DNA of 64,000 bases, from contig KZ111148.1 of assembly GCA_002077045.2 (NCBI GenBank), forward strand, positions 240,330-304,329, in the 5' to 3' direction. How positions within the stretch are numbered: position 1 is the first letter of the stretch; every line of letters begins with the position of its first letter. The DNA is from Rachicladosporium sp. CCFEE 5018 (taxonomy: Eukaryota; Ascomycota; Dothideomycetes; Cladosporiales; Cladosporiaceae). A program made the position numbers and the translations under genes. Shown piece after piece: positions 21,344-31,390 of this stretch. The notes beneath the pieces are model-generated. The model was not told where the DNA came from and did no database searches. It saw nothing but the letters and a program-made list of their open reading frames with translations.

Positions 21344-23871
21344 ATGCGCGTCTTCACTACGCGAGCGAGCGTCCTACTGATTATTTCCCTTACATTGCAC
21401 CAAACAAAAGGCTTCATCCCAACAGTTGGCTATTCCGTATATGGCTTTCTTGGAACCTCACATACGTCGATCACGAAATAGGCTATCGAAGCTCTGGACC
21501 TGCAGTACTTCCCAATCAAGACCCTGAACAACTCGATGCGAAGGGCTAGAGACGAGATTGCCGCTGCGAATGCTCAAGTCGATGAGTTTGACGCGCACAA
21601 TGCTCCGTCCCACTTTGACGGCGAAACTGTCCCAGCTGGACAAGATCGCTTGTCTGCTCTTCGTCTCGAGACAAAGCTCGGACTAGCTGCTGCTGACGCG
21701 ACTCGTGGTCGTCGTACATTGGGCCAGGCTTTGCACACGCTACAAGACTTCTACTTTCATAGCAACTGGATCGAGTCTGGGCGCAGAGACGTCAACCGTG
21801 ATGTGCTCGGTCTCGATTCGAGCACGGCGATCGCAAGGCCTGATTCTTCTACTATTACCTGTCAGAACTGTACTACCTCTCTGGAGGAGCAAGCTGATCT
21901 TCGAACACGCGACTTCGACGTTGGCTGACAACAGGTCTGCAAGTCTCCAACAGACAGCCACGTGACACCTCTCCTCTGCGTGCTTCTTGCCGGATGCGAC
22001 ACACAGGACTGCGCTAACAACCTGTTCGCCAGTGGTGCGCTTACCAGTGGCTACTACTCCGAGGAGGGTCCCGAATACACTAAACCCGGTGCCCATAAAT
22101 GTAGCCATGGTGGCATCTTCGATGGCTCTGCACTGGGCATCGAAGGAATCAACAAGACAGTACAATCTATACTCTGTCTCCACATGCTTATCTGCACAAA
22201 GACGCTGTTGCTGTTGCACTTGAGGCTACAAAGGAGTACATTCGATCGATACACGACGATTCCGACGTGACACCCGAGCAGTTCCGCCTGCTTATGGGCG
22301 CTGGGCCAACGCTCGCGTTTGCGATCGATACTACTGGGTCAATGTCCAGTATCATCGAAGGCGTCAGAACAGAAGCCCGAAGTATTGTGCGAGCCAAGCT
22401 AAGCACAATCGATGAACCGATCTTGTATGTCGTATCACAGATCCAAGATCCCGGCATACATTACATTGCGACCTTTACGTCTGAAGCAGGATTTGAGACC
22501 GCGATCAACAATCTCGGTGCCGGTGGTGGAGACGACTGCCCTGAACTCGCAATGTCAGCTATTAGCAATGCCCTGAATGCCTTGAGCGAAGGCGGAACGT
22601 TGTTAGTCTACACTGACGCTGCAGCAAAGGACGTCGATCTGGCGTCTGAAGCTGCCGATCTTGCACGAGAGAAGCGCGTTCAGGTGTTTTCGATATTATT
22701 CGCTAATGGATGCACATCGACGGAGGGCTTCGATCTATTAGCTGCAGCGTCCGGTGGGCAAGTCCTGCAGCTCAGCTCAGCGAGTGAGGCAGGAGCTGCT
22801 ACATCAAATGCAGGCGCACTGGGCAACTCTGACACCGTTGGCATTGCGTCCATCACTGCAGACGCGACTGATGAAGCACTGAGAAAACGGCAGGAATCGA
22901 ACGCTACTACACTGATCAAGGTACCTGTTGACAGCTCGATGACTCAACTCATCTTCTCTCTAAGCTCCACCACTGCCGGTCTGCTCATCACTCACCCAAA
23001 CGGCACTGTAGTGGACGACACAGATCCCTCCATCACTCGCACTGATCTCACAGGCGCGCAATTCTACATCATCACTTCACCGAAGCCCAACATCTGGACT
23101 GTCGGGCTCACAGACATCTCATCACTTGACTTCTCCTTGACCATCAGCGGCATCAATTCCCTCGCGCTCACTTCGTTCGACTACGTTGAGCTCCGTGGTC
23201 GACCGGGTCATGAGGGTTACTATCCTGTGACAACTCCTCCTGCACCGAGCTCTAGCGCTACAGTGCTAGCCGAGATCGATGGCGCGTTTGCGGATGCGAC
23301 TTTCCAATATCGCACCTTGAGTGGCGAGCTGATAGCGAACATGAGTCTCACGAATGGTGGCGGGAACGCTGACGACCCGGTGGAAGGCAGCGTATTTTAC
23401 GGGAATGTCACTGTGTCCAATGGCAATTACACAATATATGGCGTCGGGCATGATGGAACAGGCAAGGCTTTCCAAAGGGTACTCGGTGCTACTTTCTTGG
23501 TGCCAGCTGGCAACGAAGCCGTGTCAGGTCTGACAAACTCGACATCTTCATCGACGTCCATGAGCTCGACAGGCAGCTTGACCTCGAGTAGCAGCAGCAG
23601 CAGCACTTCGTCGACCGTGTCGTTTGCGAACACCACGAGCAGCAGTACCTCGTCGACTATGTCGTACGCGAATACTACAAGCGGTACGATCTTAGTGTCG
23701 ACCTCTTCGACTTGCACAACATCCATATCTAGCTCAGTCATCAGTCACACAACGTCTTCCAGCACTTGCTCGACCACTCCACTGTTTTTAACATCAACGT
23801 CGAAGCACTGCCACCACACTCGCTCGCACGGCTGGCATCCTTGGGGGCACTGGGGAGGAGATGATTGTTGA
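21344..23871 (+). pseudogene. Het-C-like/von Willebrand A domain protein gene, disrupted
   Basis: Read across three frame segments this encodes a VWA7-like fungal protein. It starts with an N-terminal signal-like segment, followed by a Het-C-type region (A-L-H-T-L-Q-D-F-Y-F-H-S-N-W near 21725-21770). A Cys-containing stretch with L-T-S-G-Y-Y and K-C-S-H-G-G leads to a vWA domain opening with A-F-A-I-D-T-T-G-S-M-S-S, the metal-site D-x-T-G-S (about 22315-22345). The C-terminus is a long Ser/Thr-rich tail ending in a His/Trp/Gly-rich tip. Disruptions are: TAG at 21479-21481 after 45 codons in the same frame as the following segment; TGA at 21926-21928; and one missing base near 22156, just after G-I-N-K. 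A 45-nt in-phase intron (GTATAT...AATAG) could remove the first stop, and an 84-93-nt intron could remove the second, but both would be poor. The last 535 codons are intact. Confidence 0.65.
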
Positions 23872-24105
23872 ACACGTCAGTTCGCTCGAGTTCGAAGATG
23901 GTTCAGCAGGTATATAGAGTTCGATCCTTTTCAAGCGGTTTCTGGGTAGATCGGATAGCATACATGTATACACAGCATTCTAGCAAGACCCAGTAATACT
24001 GAGCGCTCCGAGCGTACGTGCACTTCTCCTGGAGTTTGGAAAGGAGGGACTGCCCTGATCCGCTCGCTCGTACCAACAAGGCGCTCATTGCGGTGACTGC
24101 GAAAG
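23872..24105. other. Short interval where the POL12 N-terminus should be
   Basis: Only ~234 bases separate the vWA stop codon from the first recognisable Pol12 residues. None of the three forward frames resembles the roughly 100-residue N-terminal domain of Pol12, and all contain stops. A GTACGT donor-like site near 24016 and an AAAG acceptor at 24102-24105 exist, but no ATG-initiated frame fits the phase. Confidence 0.5.
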
Positions 24106-25949
24106 AGAATCACGAGCGAAAGCTCCACATGCTTCGGTCAAGAGAGCTGTGGCTGCGACGCCGAGGGGCGCGGCGAGAGGGAATGGAGATGTGTTTGGGA
24201 TGATGGAGGGGTTGACACCGGGGAGTAACGGGGCAGGGAGTGGCAGTGCGAGGGGAGGGGCGAAGAGGAAGGCGGCGGAGATGGGGACGCCGAGTGGGAA
24301 GGTGGCAAAGAGTAATGGGAGGAGTTCGCCTACTGGTGTGGGGAGTAGAGCGGAGGGGCTGGTGACTAGGTTTGCCGAGCGACAGAACGCTGGGCAGGTT
24401 GTTGAGACGCTGAATGGGCATTTGGCTGGCGCAGGTGCAGCGGACGATGAGGAACCGCGGATAGAGAAACGAGTGCTGCTGAAGGCAAACACGGAGATCC
24501 CGAAGTTCGCGTATAAGAGCATGGCCATGCAACTTACATCCGCCTCCGAAATTCTAGACGACCGAATAGATACCTTCACGGAGCTAGTCCAAGACCACCA
24601 CAAACTCCCGGACTCCGCCTTCGGCAACCCTGCTGCCCAGTCAACCGCGGAAATCGTCGCAGTAGGCCGCATAGCCTGCGATCAACCAACAGGCAAACTC
24701 AACGCCGCGTCCATCACCCTCGAGACCAGCAGACGCATGGGCGCTGGGCTCAGGGTGCAGCTCAAGTTCCCGCCCGGAATTAATTACGACGTCTTTCCGG
24801 GCAAGATTGTTGCTCTCAGAGGTACGAATGTGAATGGCGAATCCTTCCTCGTCTCGGAAGTCCTCTCCCTCCCCTTACTCCCCCCAGCAGCCTCTACGCC
24901 CTCCGAACTAGCCATCCACACCGACCGCACGACTTCCGCCACAGGCCATGCCGCGCCGCTGCAATACCTCATAGCCTCTGGGCCCTACACGCCAGACACA
25001 GACCTCTCCTTCGCCGCCCTCCACACCCTGCTAGACCTCGCGCGGACCCAACAACCGGATATCCTGCTCCTGACTGGCCCGTTCCTAGACCTCGAACACC
25101 CTTTCTTCGCAGCCGGAGATCTTGAACCCCATCTCCCAGCCTCAGCACACGTTGACCCCGACCGCGCGACGCTGAATGATGTTTTCCGCGCGCTGATATC
25201 GGTGCCGTTACAGCAGCTCTGCCAGGCCGTGCCGACGATAACGATCATCCTCGTCCCCTCCGTCCGCGACGCAATCAGCACCGCAGTCTCCTGGCCCCAA
25301 GACAAATTTGCGAAGGGGCCGCTGGGGCTACCGAAACAAGTCCAAGTCGTCACGAACCCCATAACCCTCAGCATCAACGAGACAGTCTTAGGGATAAGTA
25401 GCCAGGACATCCTCTCCGAGCTGCGGAGGGAGAACGTCAAGTCTTCTGCAGGCGGGTTGGGTAGTGGGGAGGACATGCTTGCAAGACTCGCAGGGCAGGT
25501 CATAGAGCAAAGGCATTTCTTCCCTGTGTTTCCGCCGCAGGCTAGGGAGGCGTTGCCGGCGCTTAGCACTGGCCTGGAGGGCCTTGGACAAGAGGGTGGC
25601 GTGCTGCCGATTGGAGCGGGTTTGGATATCGGGTTTTTGAAGTTGGGGGAGTGGTTGAGTGTCAGGCCTGATGTGCTGGTATTGCCTTCTGCGTTGCCGG
25701 CATTTGCGAAGGTCAGTCGTCTTGATATTCATGAGGTTGTAGTCGGATTGCTGACTTTGACGGATCTAGGTCGTCGACTCGGTGCTAGTCATCAACCCCG
25801 GCACCCTCTCCAAACGCCGCGGAGCAGGCACCTACGCCTCGCTATCCCTGCACCCTCGCTCGACAGCCTCAGACGAAGAGCGCGAAGCAAACCACGTCAT
25901 GGGCCACGAAGTCCACAGCCGCGCGAGGGTAGATGTACTGCGCATATAA
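24106..25949 (+). CDS. POL12: DNA polymerase alpha subunit B (Pol12), 5' end not found
   Basis: Pol12 is the regulatory B subunit of DNA polymerase alpha-primase, needed for initiation of replication and telomere capping. The exon from about 24106 begins with E-S-R-A-K-A-P and T-P-R-G-A-A-R, then the typical fungal G-D-V-F-G-M. An OB-fold part (A-V-G-R-I, P-G-K-I-V-A-L-R-G) and the calcineurin-like phosphoesterase-like domain (I-A-S-G-P-Y-T, L-L-L-T-G-P-F-L-D, V-L-V-P-S-V-R-D, R-H-F-F-P-V-F-P) follow. A 58-nt intron (25712-25769; GTCAGT donor, TGCTGAC branch, CTAG acceptor) joins A-F-A-K to V-V-D-S-V-L-V-I-N-P-G. The protein ends V-D-V-L-R-I at 25949. The ~100-residue N-terminal domain is absent upstream, and no in-frame ATG precedes 24200. 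It may be truncated, or a distant first exon or misjoin is involved. Confidence 0.8.
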
Positions 25950-25980
25950 ATCCTCCCACCCTGCATAGCTCTCACGTTCA

Positions 25981-27108
25981 TCAACTCGCATGCCCAAGCA
26001 TCCTCACACACCCCCCACAAACTCTACTCCTCTCCACCTCGCCCTCCTGCACGAAATCCAGCCCGCAGACTTCACAATCCGCCACCTTCTCCTCCCGCTC
26101 CAATTTCGGCTGGACTTGCAATTTCCCAACAGTGCGCACGACGTTACTGACCACAGCTGGGAAACCCTCTTCCACGCCTTCGAAGTACCCGCGCATCAAA
26201 CCCTCGATCGTCGCGTCGCGGGAGTTGACGACGGCTTTCGCGCCGACTGGCTGCTCTGGGATGAGGAGGGAGGTTAGGGTGGGGGAGACGAGGGAGGCGT
26301 AGATCTGGATTTCTTTGCGCAGAACATCTCGTAGTGGATGCAGCACTTGCACGCCGCTTGAGGATGATGCTGCGGGGGTGTCGGTTATCAGTTGCGGGAG
26401 AGCGAATCCTTTGCCGGACGCGACTTCGGCTAGGGTGCGCTCGGCTAGGACGGTGGTGGTGCTGCCGTAGAGGAGCGCGGAGCAGTGGGTTGAGGAGGCG
26501 TTGTGCAGGAGGAGGCGGTTGAGGAGTGTGCGTTTGAGATCTGCTCTCGAAGAGGCGGAGGGGAGAGATGTCAGGAGGGCGTCGAGACGGTGGGAAGTTG
26601 GGGTGGAGGCGTCGAGGTCGGGATTAGGGAGAAGAGAGGTTGCGAGGCCAGGGACGAGATTTAGCACGGAAGCCAGCTCCAGCGTGGCGAACTCATGCGC
26701 CGGGTACCTCTCCCTTAACCTCTGCATCCTCCCCTCCCCTTGCCCTTCCCCCTCCTCCTTTCCCTCCTCACCCTCATTGAAACCCCTGACCCACACCACC
26801 CGTACCTCCACCCCCGCCCTCCCCACCCTTTCTCGTTGGCCAGCCAGATGCCAATCCAGGATCTGCAACAGACTCGTGGAGCTCACGCCGAAGGAGAGAG
26901 CTAGTAGAAGTCGCCGGGGAGGATCATTGGGGGAAGAGTACCGTGTGCGGAAAGTTTCGAGACGCTTAATGGTTTTGGTGTGGATGTATTGCGTTATGTG
27001 GGTTGGGCAGAGGGGGTGCAGGCGAAGCACTGCGTGGGAGGGGAGGGGACAGCGTGCGCATTGTGGAGGGCCTGAGATGGGCGACATGTTGGGAGGATCA
27101 TGAGCCAT
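25981..27108 (-). CDS. NCS2: Cytoplasmic tRNA 2-thiolation protein 2 (Ncs2/Ctu2), 375 aa
   Basis: Ncs2 works with Ncs6 to thiolate U34 of tRNAs for Lys, Glu and Gln, receiving sulfur through the ubiquitin-like Urm1 pathway in the cytosol. The N-terminus has the C-A-R-C ... L-C-P-T-H cysteine pattern (residues ~17-34). The PP-loop-like region L-L-L-A-L-S-F-G-V-S-S-T-S-L-L follows (~66-80). Ncs2 normally has a degenerate loop compared with catalytic Ncs6, and that is so here. The C-terminus has two CxxC pairs (C-E-V-C and C-G-G-C, last 35 residues). An acidic Glu/Gly-rich insertion lies near residues 110-128. The gene is tail-to-tail with POL12, with only 31 bases between stop codons, so the 3' UTRs probably overlap. 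Confidence 0.88.
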   Translation of the reverse strand: MAHDPPNMSPISGPPQCARCPLPSHAVLRLHPLCPTHITQYIHTKTIKRLETFRTRYSSPNDPPRRLLLALSFGVSSTSLLQILDWHLAGQRERVGRAGVEVRVVWVRGFNEGEEGKEEGEGQGEGRMQRLRERYPAHEFATLELASVLNLVPGLATSLLPNPDLDASTPTSHRLDALLTSLPSASSRADLKRTLLNRLLLHNASSTHCSALLYGSTTTVLAERTLAEVASGKGFALPQLITDTPAASSSSGVQVLHPLRDVLRKEIQIYASLVSPTLTSLLIPEQPVGAKAVVNSRDATIEGLMRGYFEGVEEGFPAVVSNVVRTVGKLQVQPKLEREEKVADCEVCGLDFVQEGEVERSRVCGGCVRMLGHAS

Positions 27109-28588
27109 ATCGGCTGTTTCCTGATGGTTTATTCCGATGGTCCAGTCGTCATCCAGGGCTTTTCGACTTTAGTCCTCGGTCCCAGCACCCAGGAGAGTTG
27201 TTATACGGATGCCTTGTGGAAGAGTGGACGACGGCACAGCCTGTCGACTGACTGACAGAGGCGCGATCCCGCTTCGCAACGTCTACGAGACACTGTCGTT
27301 TAAGGAGATCGGGGATATATTCGATGAATAGTCTCAAGAAAAGAGACCTGAAATTTGTTCCGCCAAGATTCCGCAATGGTCGGTTTGAGTTGGACGGAAA
27401 GGAAGTGACAAATCACCTACATGTATCAAGACCAGATTGGCACAGTGTGTTATGAAACAGCGTCAACGTGCTCTCCGGATGTTTGAACACGATGGTGAGT
27501 GAATAGGTATCTGGCGAAGTCGCTCGCTTCCACAAACGGGTAATGCGAGTCGGCAGCTTGTCGGCTTAGTCAACGAGCACGAAAATAACGCAGTCGCACG
27601 TGTGAGGCTGCCGCGTTGTTGTGTGATATCCTACCTCCCTCCTATCATTAGTCTCTTCAGCAATAGTGTTGACCTTGCCTACGGGTCACTGATCTTAGTC
27701 AGAATCTCGGTAGGGCACATGTCTAGCACGATCTCCTCAACAATACGGGTGATGTGAACAGGCGTCATATGATTGCTTCATCGCATCGTATGACGTGACA
27801 TTGGCCGCCGAGGAGATGCTGCCCTGTGACAGGCGATGCATCCGGGGCCATGTGTGTAACGTCTTCCTGCGTTGCCATGTTGATATTTGCAGGCGTCTGG
27901 TTCATGTATTACACACTTCAGCGTTGACTCTCATCACGTGACGCCAAGCGTGGTTAACGTCGGGCTTGGTGAGTTACGGCTTACCAAGACCGACACGCGC
28001 TTGGCACACGCGGCAAGCGCGTTCCGCCGAGAGAAAGTATCGTCATGTTAGGCAAGGTTTGCCGGGACGAAGGTTGATCGATCTTAGATGATGGCGAAGA
28101 CTTGCGCCACGCCTTCTTATCATCCTCAACACACGCTGTGTTGCTGCGACACTTTCGCGGCGCAGCAAGTGCAAGAACTGGCAGATATCAGCAGCACACA
28201 TGAAACGCATATCTCTCAACGCCAACGTTCGCTCGGGAGCTTTGCCGGCGGTAGCAAGCGCCTCGTCTTGGCTTACACGCTGAATGCCAACACCACCAAG
28301 CATCTGCTGATCAAGGTCTGCCAATCTTTACAGCCATTCACTCGCAAGACTCGCTTGACTTGATTATCTTGCCAATCGCGGCTATCTCGGAGCGGCGACT
28401 GGGCGCGACCACAGTACTGTATGCATCCGCGAAATCGTATCGACATCAGACTGGATCGAAGTACCGCGGCGCACAACTTTGACGCACGACTATCGCTATA
28501 CCCGACTTGAGCGGAGGTGAGGAAAGGATTCCGGTACAACATCCGATCGCTGGACTGAGTTGAGAGGGAGAGAAGGAACACCTTCAAC
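27109..28588. other. Divergent intergenic region, 1.48 kb
   Basis: It lies between NCS2 (-) and the antiporter gene (+). No gene is supported. A CACGTG E-box-like word occurs inside ATCACGTGAC near 27934-27943. The antiporter leader probably occupies the last few hundred bases. Confidence 0.4.
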
Positions 28589-29579
28589 ATGGCGTGGGAA
28601 CATCTCTCCGTCAACAAGCCGCACTTGGTGTACATCATCCTGGGCGGCTTTACAACAATTTTTATGCTGGTGTCGTCGGTGATAAAGGAGCGACTGTACA
28701 TCGGCGAGGCTACCGTCGCTACAATCTGCGGCATCATCTTCGGCCCACACGCTGCGAACTTGATCGATCCGGGGACATGGGGAAATACCGATCAAATCAC
28801 GCTAGAGTTCTCACGCATTGTGCTTGTCGTACAATGTTTCGCCGTGGGTGTTGAACTGCCCAAGGCATACATGGAGCGGCATTGGCGATCTGTGGTCTTC
28901 TTACTTGTACCGGTCATGACGTTCGGCTGGCTCGTCACGAGTCTATTCATCTGGGCTGTCTTCAAGGATCATATGAACTGGCTCGACTCGCTTTGCATTG
29001 CAGCCTGTGTCACAGCCACCGATCCTGTGCTCGCTGCGTCAGTCGTCGGTAAAGGCAAGTTCGCGAAACGGGTGCCGAAGCATCTTCGAGATCTGCTGTC
29101 AGCAGAGTCTGGCTGCAACGACGGCATGGCATTCCCATTCATCTATCTCGCCATCTACATCATCCGCTACAAGGGCCATCCTAACGAGGTTGCTCTTCAC
29201 TGGTTTTGCTACACTATCTTGTACGAGTGTCTCTTCGGCGCGATATATGGGGTGGCTGTAGGCTACATCGCGCGACGTCTGATCCGATGGGCACACGAGA
29301 AAGATATCATAGACCGGGAGTCTTTCCTCGTATTCTACTTCGTTCTTGCGCTCTTCTGCGCTGGGTCTGGATCAATGCTCGGCATGGACGACTTACTTGT
29401 GGGCTTCGCTGCTGGAGTGGGGTTCAGCAATGACGGGTGGTTCACTGCGCAGACCGAGGAGTCTCATGTCTCGAACGTTATCGATTTGCTCATCAATCTA
29501 GCATTCTTCGTCTACTTCGGCACCATCATCCCCTGGGCACAGTACAACGCTGGCTACCTTGGTCTCGATGTATGGAGAC
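28589..29579 (+). CDS. NHA1: Plasma-membrane Na+(K+)/H+ antiporter, Nha1/Sod2 type, 3' part lost in gap
   Basis: These antiporters export Na+ or K+ in exchange for protons and set salt tolerance and cytosolic pH. The 330 codons before the gap contain the family hallmarks: K-E-R-L-Y-I-G-E-A-T-V-A (~residues 33-44), F-G-P-H-A-A-N-L-I, C-F-A-V-G-V-E-L-P-K-A-Y, the ion-binding A-T-D-P-V-L-A (~143-149) and L-L-S-A-E-S-G-C-N-D-G-M-A-F (~170-183), and later D-D-L-L-V-G-F-A-A-G. About ten hydrophobic segments are visible. Full proteins are far longer, with a long cytosolic tail, so the 3' end is missing because of the 29580-29679 gap. The open frame that seems to continue through the N run into aminotransferase sequence is an artefact. 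No intron was seen. Confidence 0.92.
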
Positions 29580-29679
29580 NNNNNNNNNNNNNNNNNNNNN
29601 NNNNNNNNNNNNNNNNNNNNNNNNNNNNNNNNNNNNNNNNNNNNNNNNNNNNNNNNNNNNNNNNNNNNNNNNNNNNNNN
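29580..29679. other. Assembly gap, 100 N
   Basis: A run of exactly 100 undetermined bases that interrupts the antiporter gene. Confidence 0.99.
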
Positions 29680-30326
29680 ACCAATGGAAGCAAATCTCCA
29701 CGATCATGAAAGAGAAGTCCCTCTTCCCCTTCTTCGACTGCGCCTACCAAGGATTCGCCTCTGGCTCTCTCAACACCGACGCCTGGGCAATCCGCTACTT
29801 CGTCGAGCAAGGCTTCGAGCTCGTGATCTGCCAGTCTTACGCCAAGAACTTCGGCTTGTATGGCGAGCGCGCAGGCGCCTTCCACTTCGTCACCTCCCCC
29901 GGCTCCCACGCAAAAGAGACTACCTCCCGCGTCGGCTCTCAGCTCGCCATCCTCCAGCGCTCTGAGATCTCCAACCCACCTGCCTACGGCGCTCGCATCG
30001 CGTCCCTCATCCTCAATGACAAAGATCTCTTCGCGCAATGGGAGGAGGATCTCCGCACGATGTCCGGTCGCATCAAGGAGATGCGTAAAGCGCTCCGCTC
30101 GAAGCTGGAGGAGAAGAAGACGCCTGGGACGTGGAACCACATCACGGATCAAATTGGCATGTTCTCGTTCACTGGGCTGAACGAGGCGCAGGTGCAGAAG
30201 CTGAGGGAGAAGTATCATGTGTATATGACGAAGAATGGGCGGATCAGCATGGCGGGGCTGAATACGAATAATGTTGACTATTTCGCGGATAGCGTGGACG
30301 CTGTTGTGAGGGAGACGTCGAAGTAG
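29680..30326 (+). pseudogene. 3' part of aspartate aminotransferase, duplicate of 11607-12253
   Basis: It encodes the last 215 residues of the enzyme at 10894-12253, starting just after the P-T-Q-D segment and including the catalytic S-Y-A-K motif. It has no 5' end because it begins at the N gap. The DNA is identical to 11607-12279, including bases beyond the stop codon. I regard it as the same locus seen again at the start of the next contig. Confidence 0.88.
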
Positions 30327-30352
30327 ATGCTGGATAGACGTTAAGCTGGGAG
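29680..30352. repeat. 673-bp segment identical to 11607-12279
   Basis: It starts at the last edge of the second N gap. After 30352 the sequence continues into unique DNA that would be the natural downstream flank of the aminotransferase gene. Confidence 0.9.
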
Positions 30353-30766
30353 TCATCAAACGAGATCACTTGAGGAATCGGAGGACGATCAGAGCCCAGA
30401 GCACTCTACGTACCTGGCCTCATGCAAAAGCACTATAGATATAGCTTCAGCAACTTAAGCCTGACTACATATCAACGCTGCTATGCACATCGTTCTCGGG
30501 TCACCGTTGAGCCATAGTGCTCAAACCGACATCTACTAGTGCTTCTGATCCATCTCCAAGCGTAGCATTGTCTAGTCTCATCTCCAAGCACGCGGCTATT
30601 GCGCAAATCAACAACCGCCTCTCAACGCAACGTTATCTGGTCTTCATCGTCAGAAAATCCCGACTCCCTCAATCCGATTCCGTCAAACGAAAGACAACCG
30701 GGACTTCGTGAAGACCTCGATAAGACCTTTGCTGTTACCGAGCATAACGGCTATCACTGCGTCAAT
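30327..30766. other. Intergenic region
   Basis: It holds the aminotransferase 3' flank and the leader of the SnoaL-like gene. An in-frame extension of the SnoaL-like gene to an ATG at 30599 exists, but its residues look like translated leader. Confidence 0.4.
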
Positions 30767-31313
30767 ATGTCAACTCCACAGGGCTCTTCAGCGATCGATT
30801 ACGAAGCCATCCGCAACACGCTCTCCCGCTACTGCATAGCCTTAGACACGAAAAACTTCTCGCTCCTCGAAAGAGTCTTTACTTCGGATGTAATAGCCAA
30901 GTACCCTTTCGGCCCGGCATTGGAAGGCGTACCAGCGATCCAAGCCAAGATCTCCGACAGGGAAGTGTACCACCATATGATCAAGACAAGTGATCAAAAC
31001 CGGGACTGATGAGAGTTACAGGCTTAGGCACATCACGTCCCAGCACGCTCTGACCACGCAGACGATCGAGATTGCTGCCGATGGAAGGATGGCTGAGTCG
31101 ACTACGTATTTTACTGGAATCCACTTTGGACAGGGAAAGTGGAAGGGGCAGCAGGTAACGGCTTGGGGGAGGTATGTAGATCACTTCGTTAAAAGTGAGG
31201 CTAGTGAAGGACAGGATATTCCGCCTGGGGCGACGGGCAGGTGGCTCATTGCGAAGCGGGAGACGGTATTCATGGGACGGCTTGGGGAGGAGGGGGTCAT
31301 GGATGGGGAGTAG
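30767..31313 (+). CDS. SnoaL/NTF2-like domain protein (163 aa, one intron)
   Basis: The protein has the cone-shaped SnoaL-like fold found in polyketide cyclases, dehydratases and many small fungal proteins of unknown substrate. Exon 1 (30767-30966) encodes Y-E-A-I-R-N-T-L-S-R-Y-C-I-A-L-D, the standard first helix. Exon 2 (31022-31313) encodes H-I-T-S-Q-H-A-L-T-T-Q-T-I-E-I and A-E-S-T-T-Y-F, the strands of the sheet, then G-R-Y-V-D-H-F and W-L-I-A-K-R. The 55-nt intron (GTACCA donor, GGGACTGATG branch, TACAG acceptor) restores the frame in phase 2; unspliced there is a TGA. A longer N-terminus from 30599 is possible but less likely. There is no signal peptide and no biosynthetic cluster around it. 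Confidence 0.75.
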
Positions 31314-31390
31314 CTGAGCTTGCGCTCCCAATGACTAGTTGGCAGGCCCTAGGAGCGTCCAAGACGTTGGGTATACTGCATTGACATGGA

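Noticed and set aside
21458..21502. 45-nt intron (GTATAT...TAG) removing the first stop in the Het-C/vWA gene
   Set aside because: It keeps frame but is shorter than other introns here, has a weak branch site and would delete the G-F-L-G-T-S-H-T segment that looks conserved. Kept only as an alternative.
28589..29965. Long open frame that joins the antiporter, the N run and aminotransferase sequence
   Set aside because: It crosses 100 undetermined bases, and the part after the gap is an out-of-frame reading of the aminotransferase gene. It is an artefact, not a fusion protein.
29680..30326. Second aspartate aminotransferase paralogue
   Set aside because: DNA is identical to 11607-12253 and begins at the gap edge, so it is better explained as contig overlap.
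29526..30359. Minus-strand 277-codon frame opposite the aminotransferase copy
   Set aside because: It is antisense to a well-supported coding region with strong codon bias and includes the N run; no domain.
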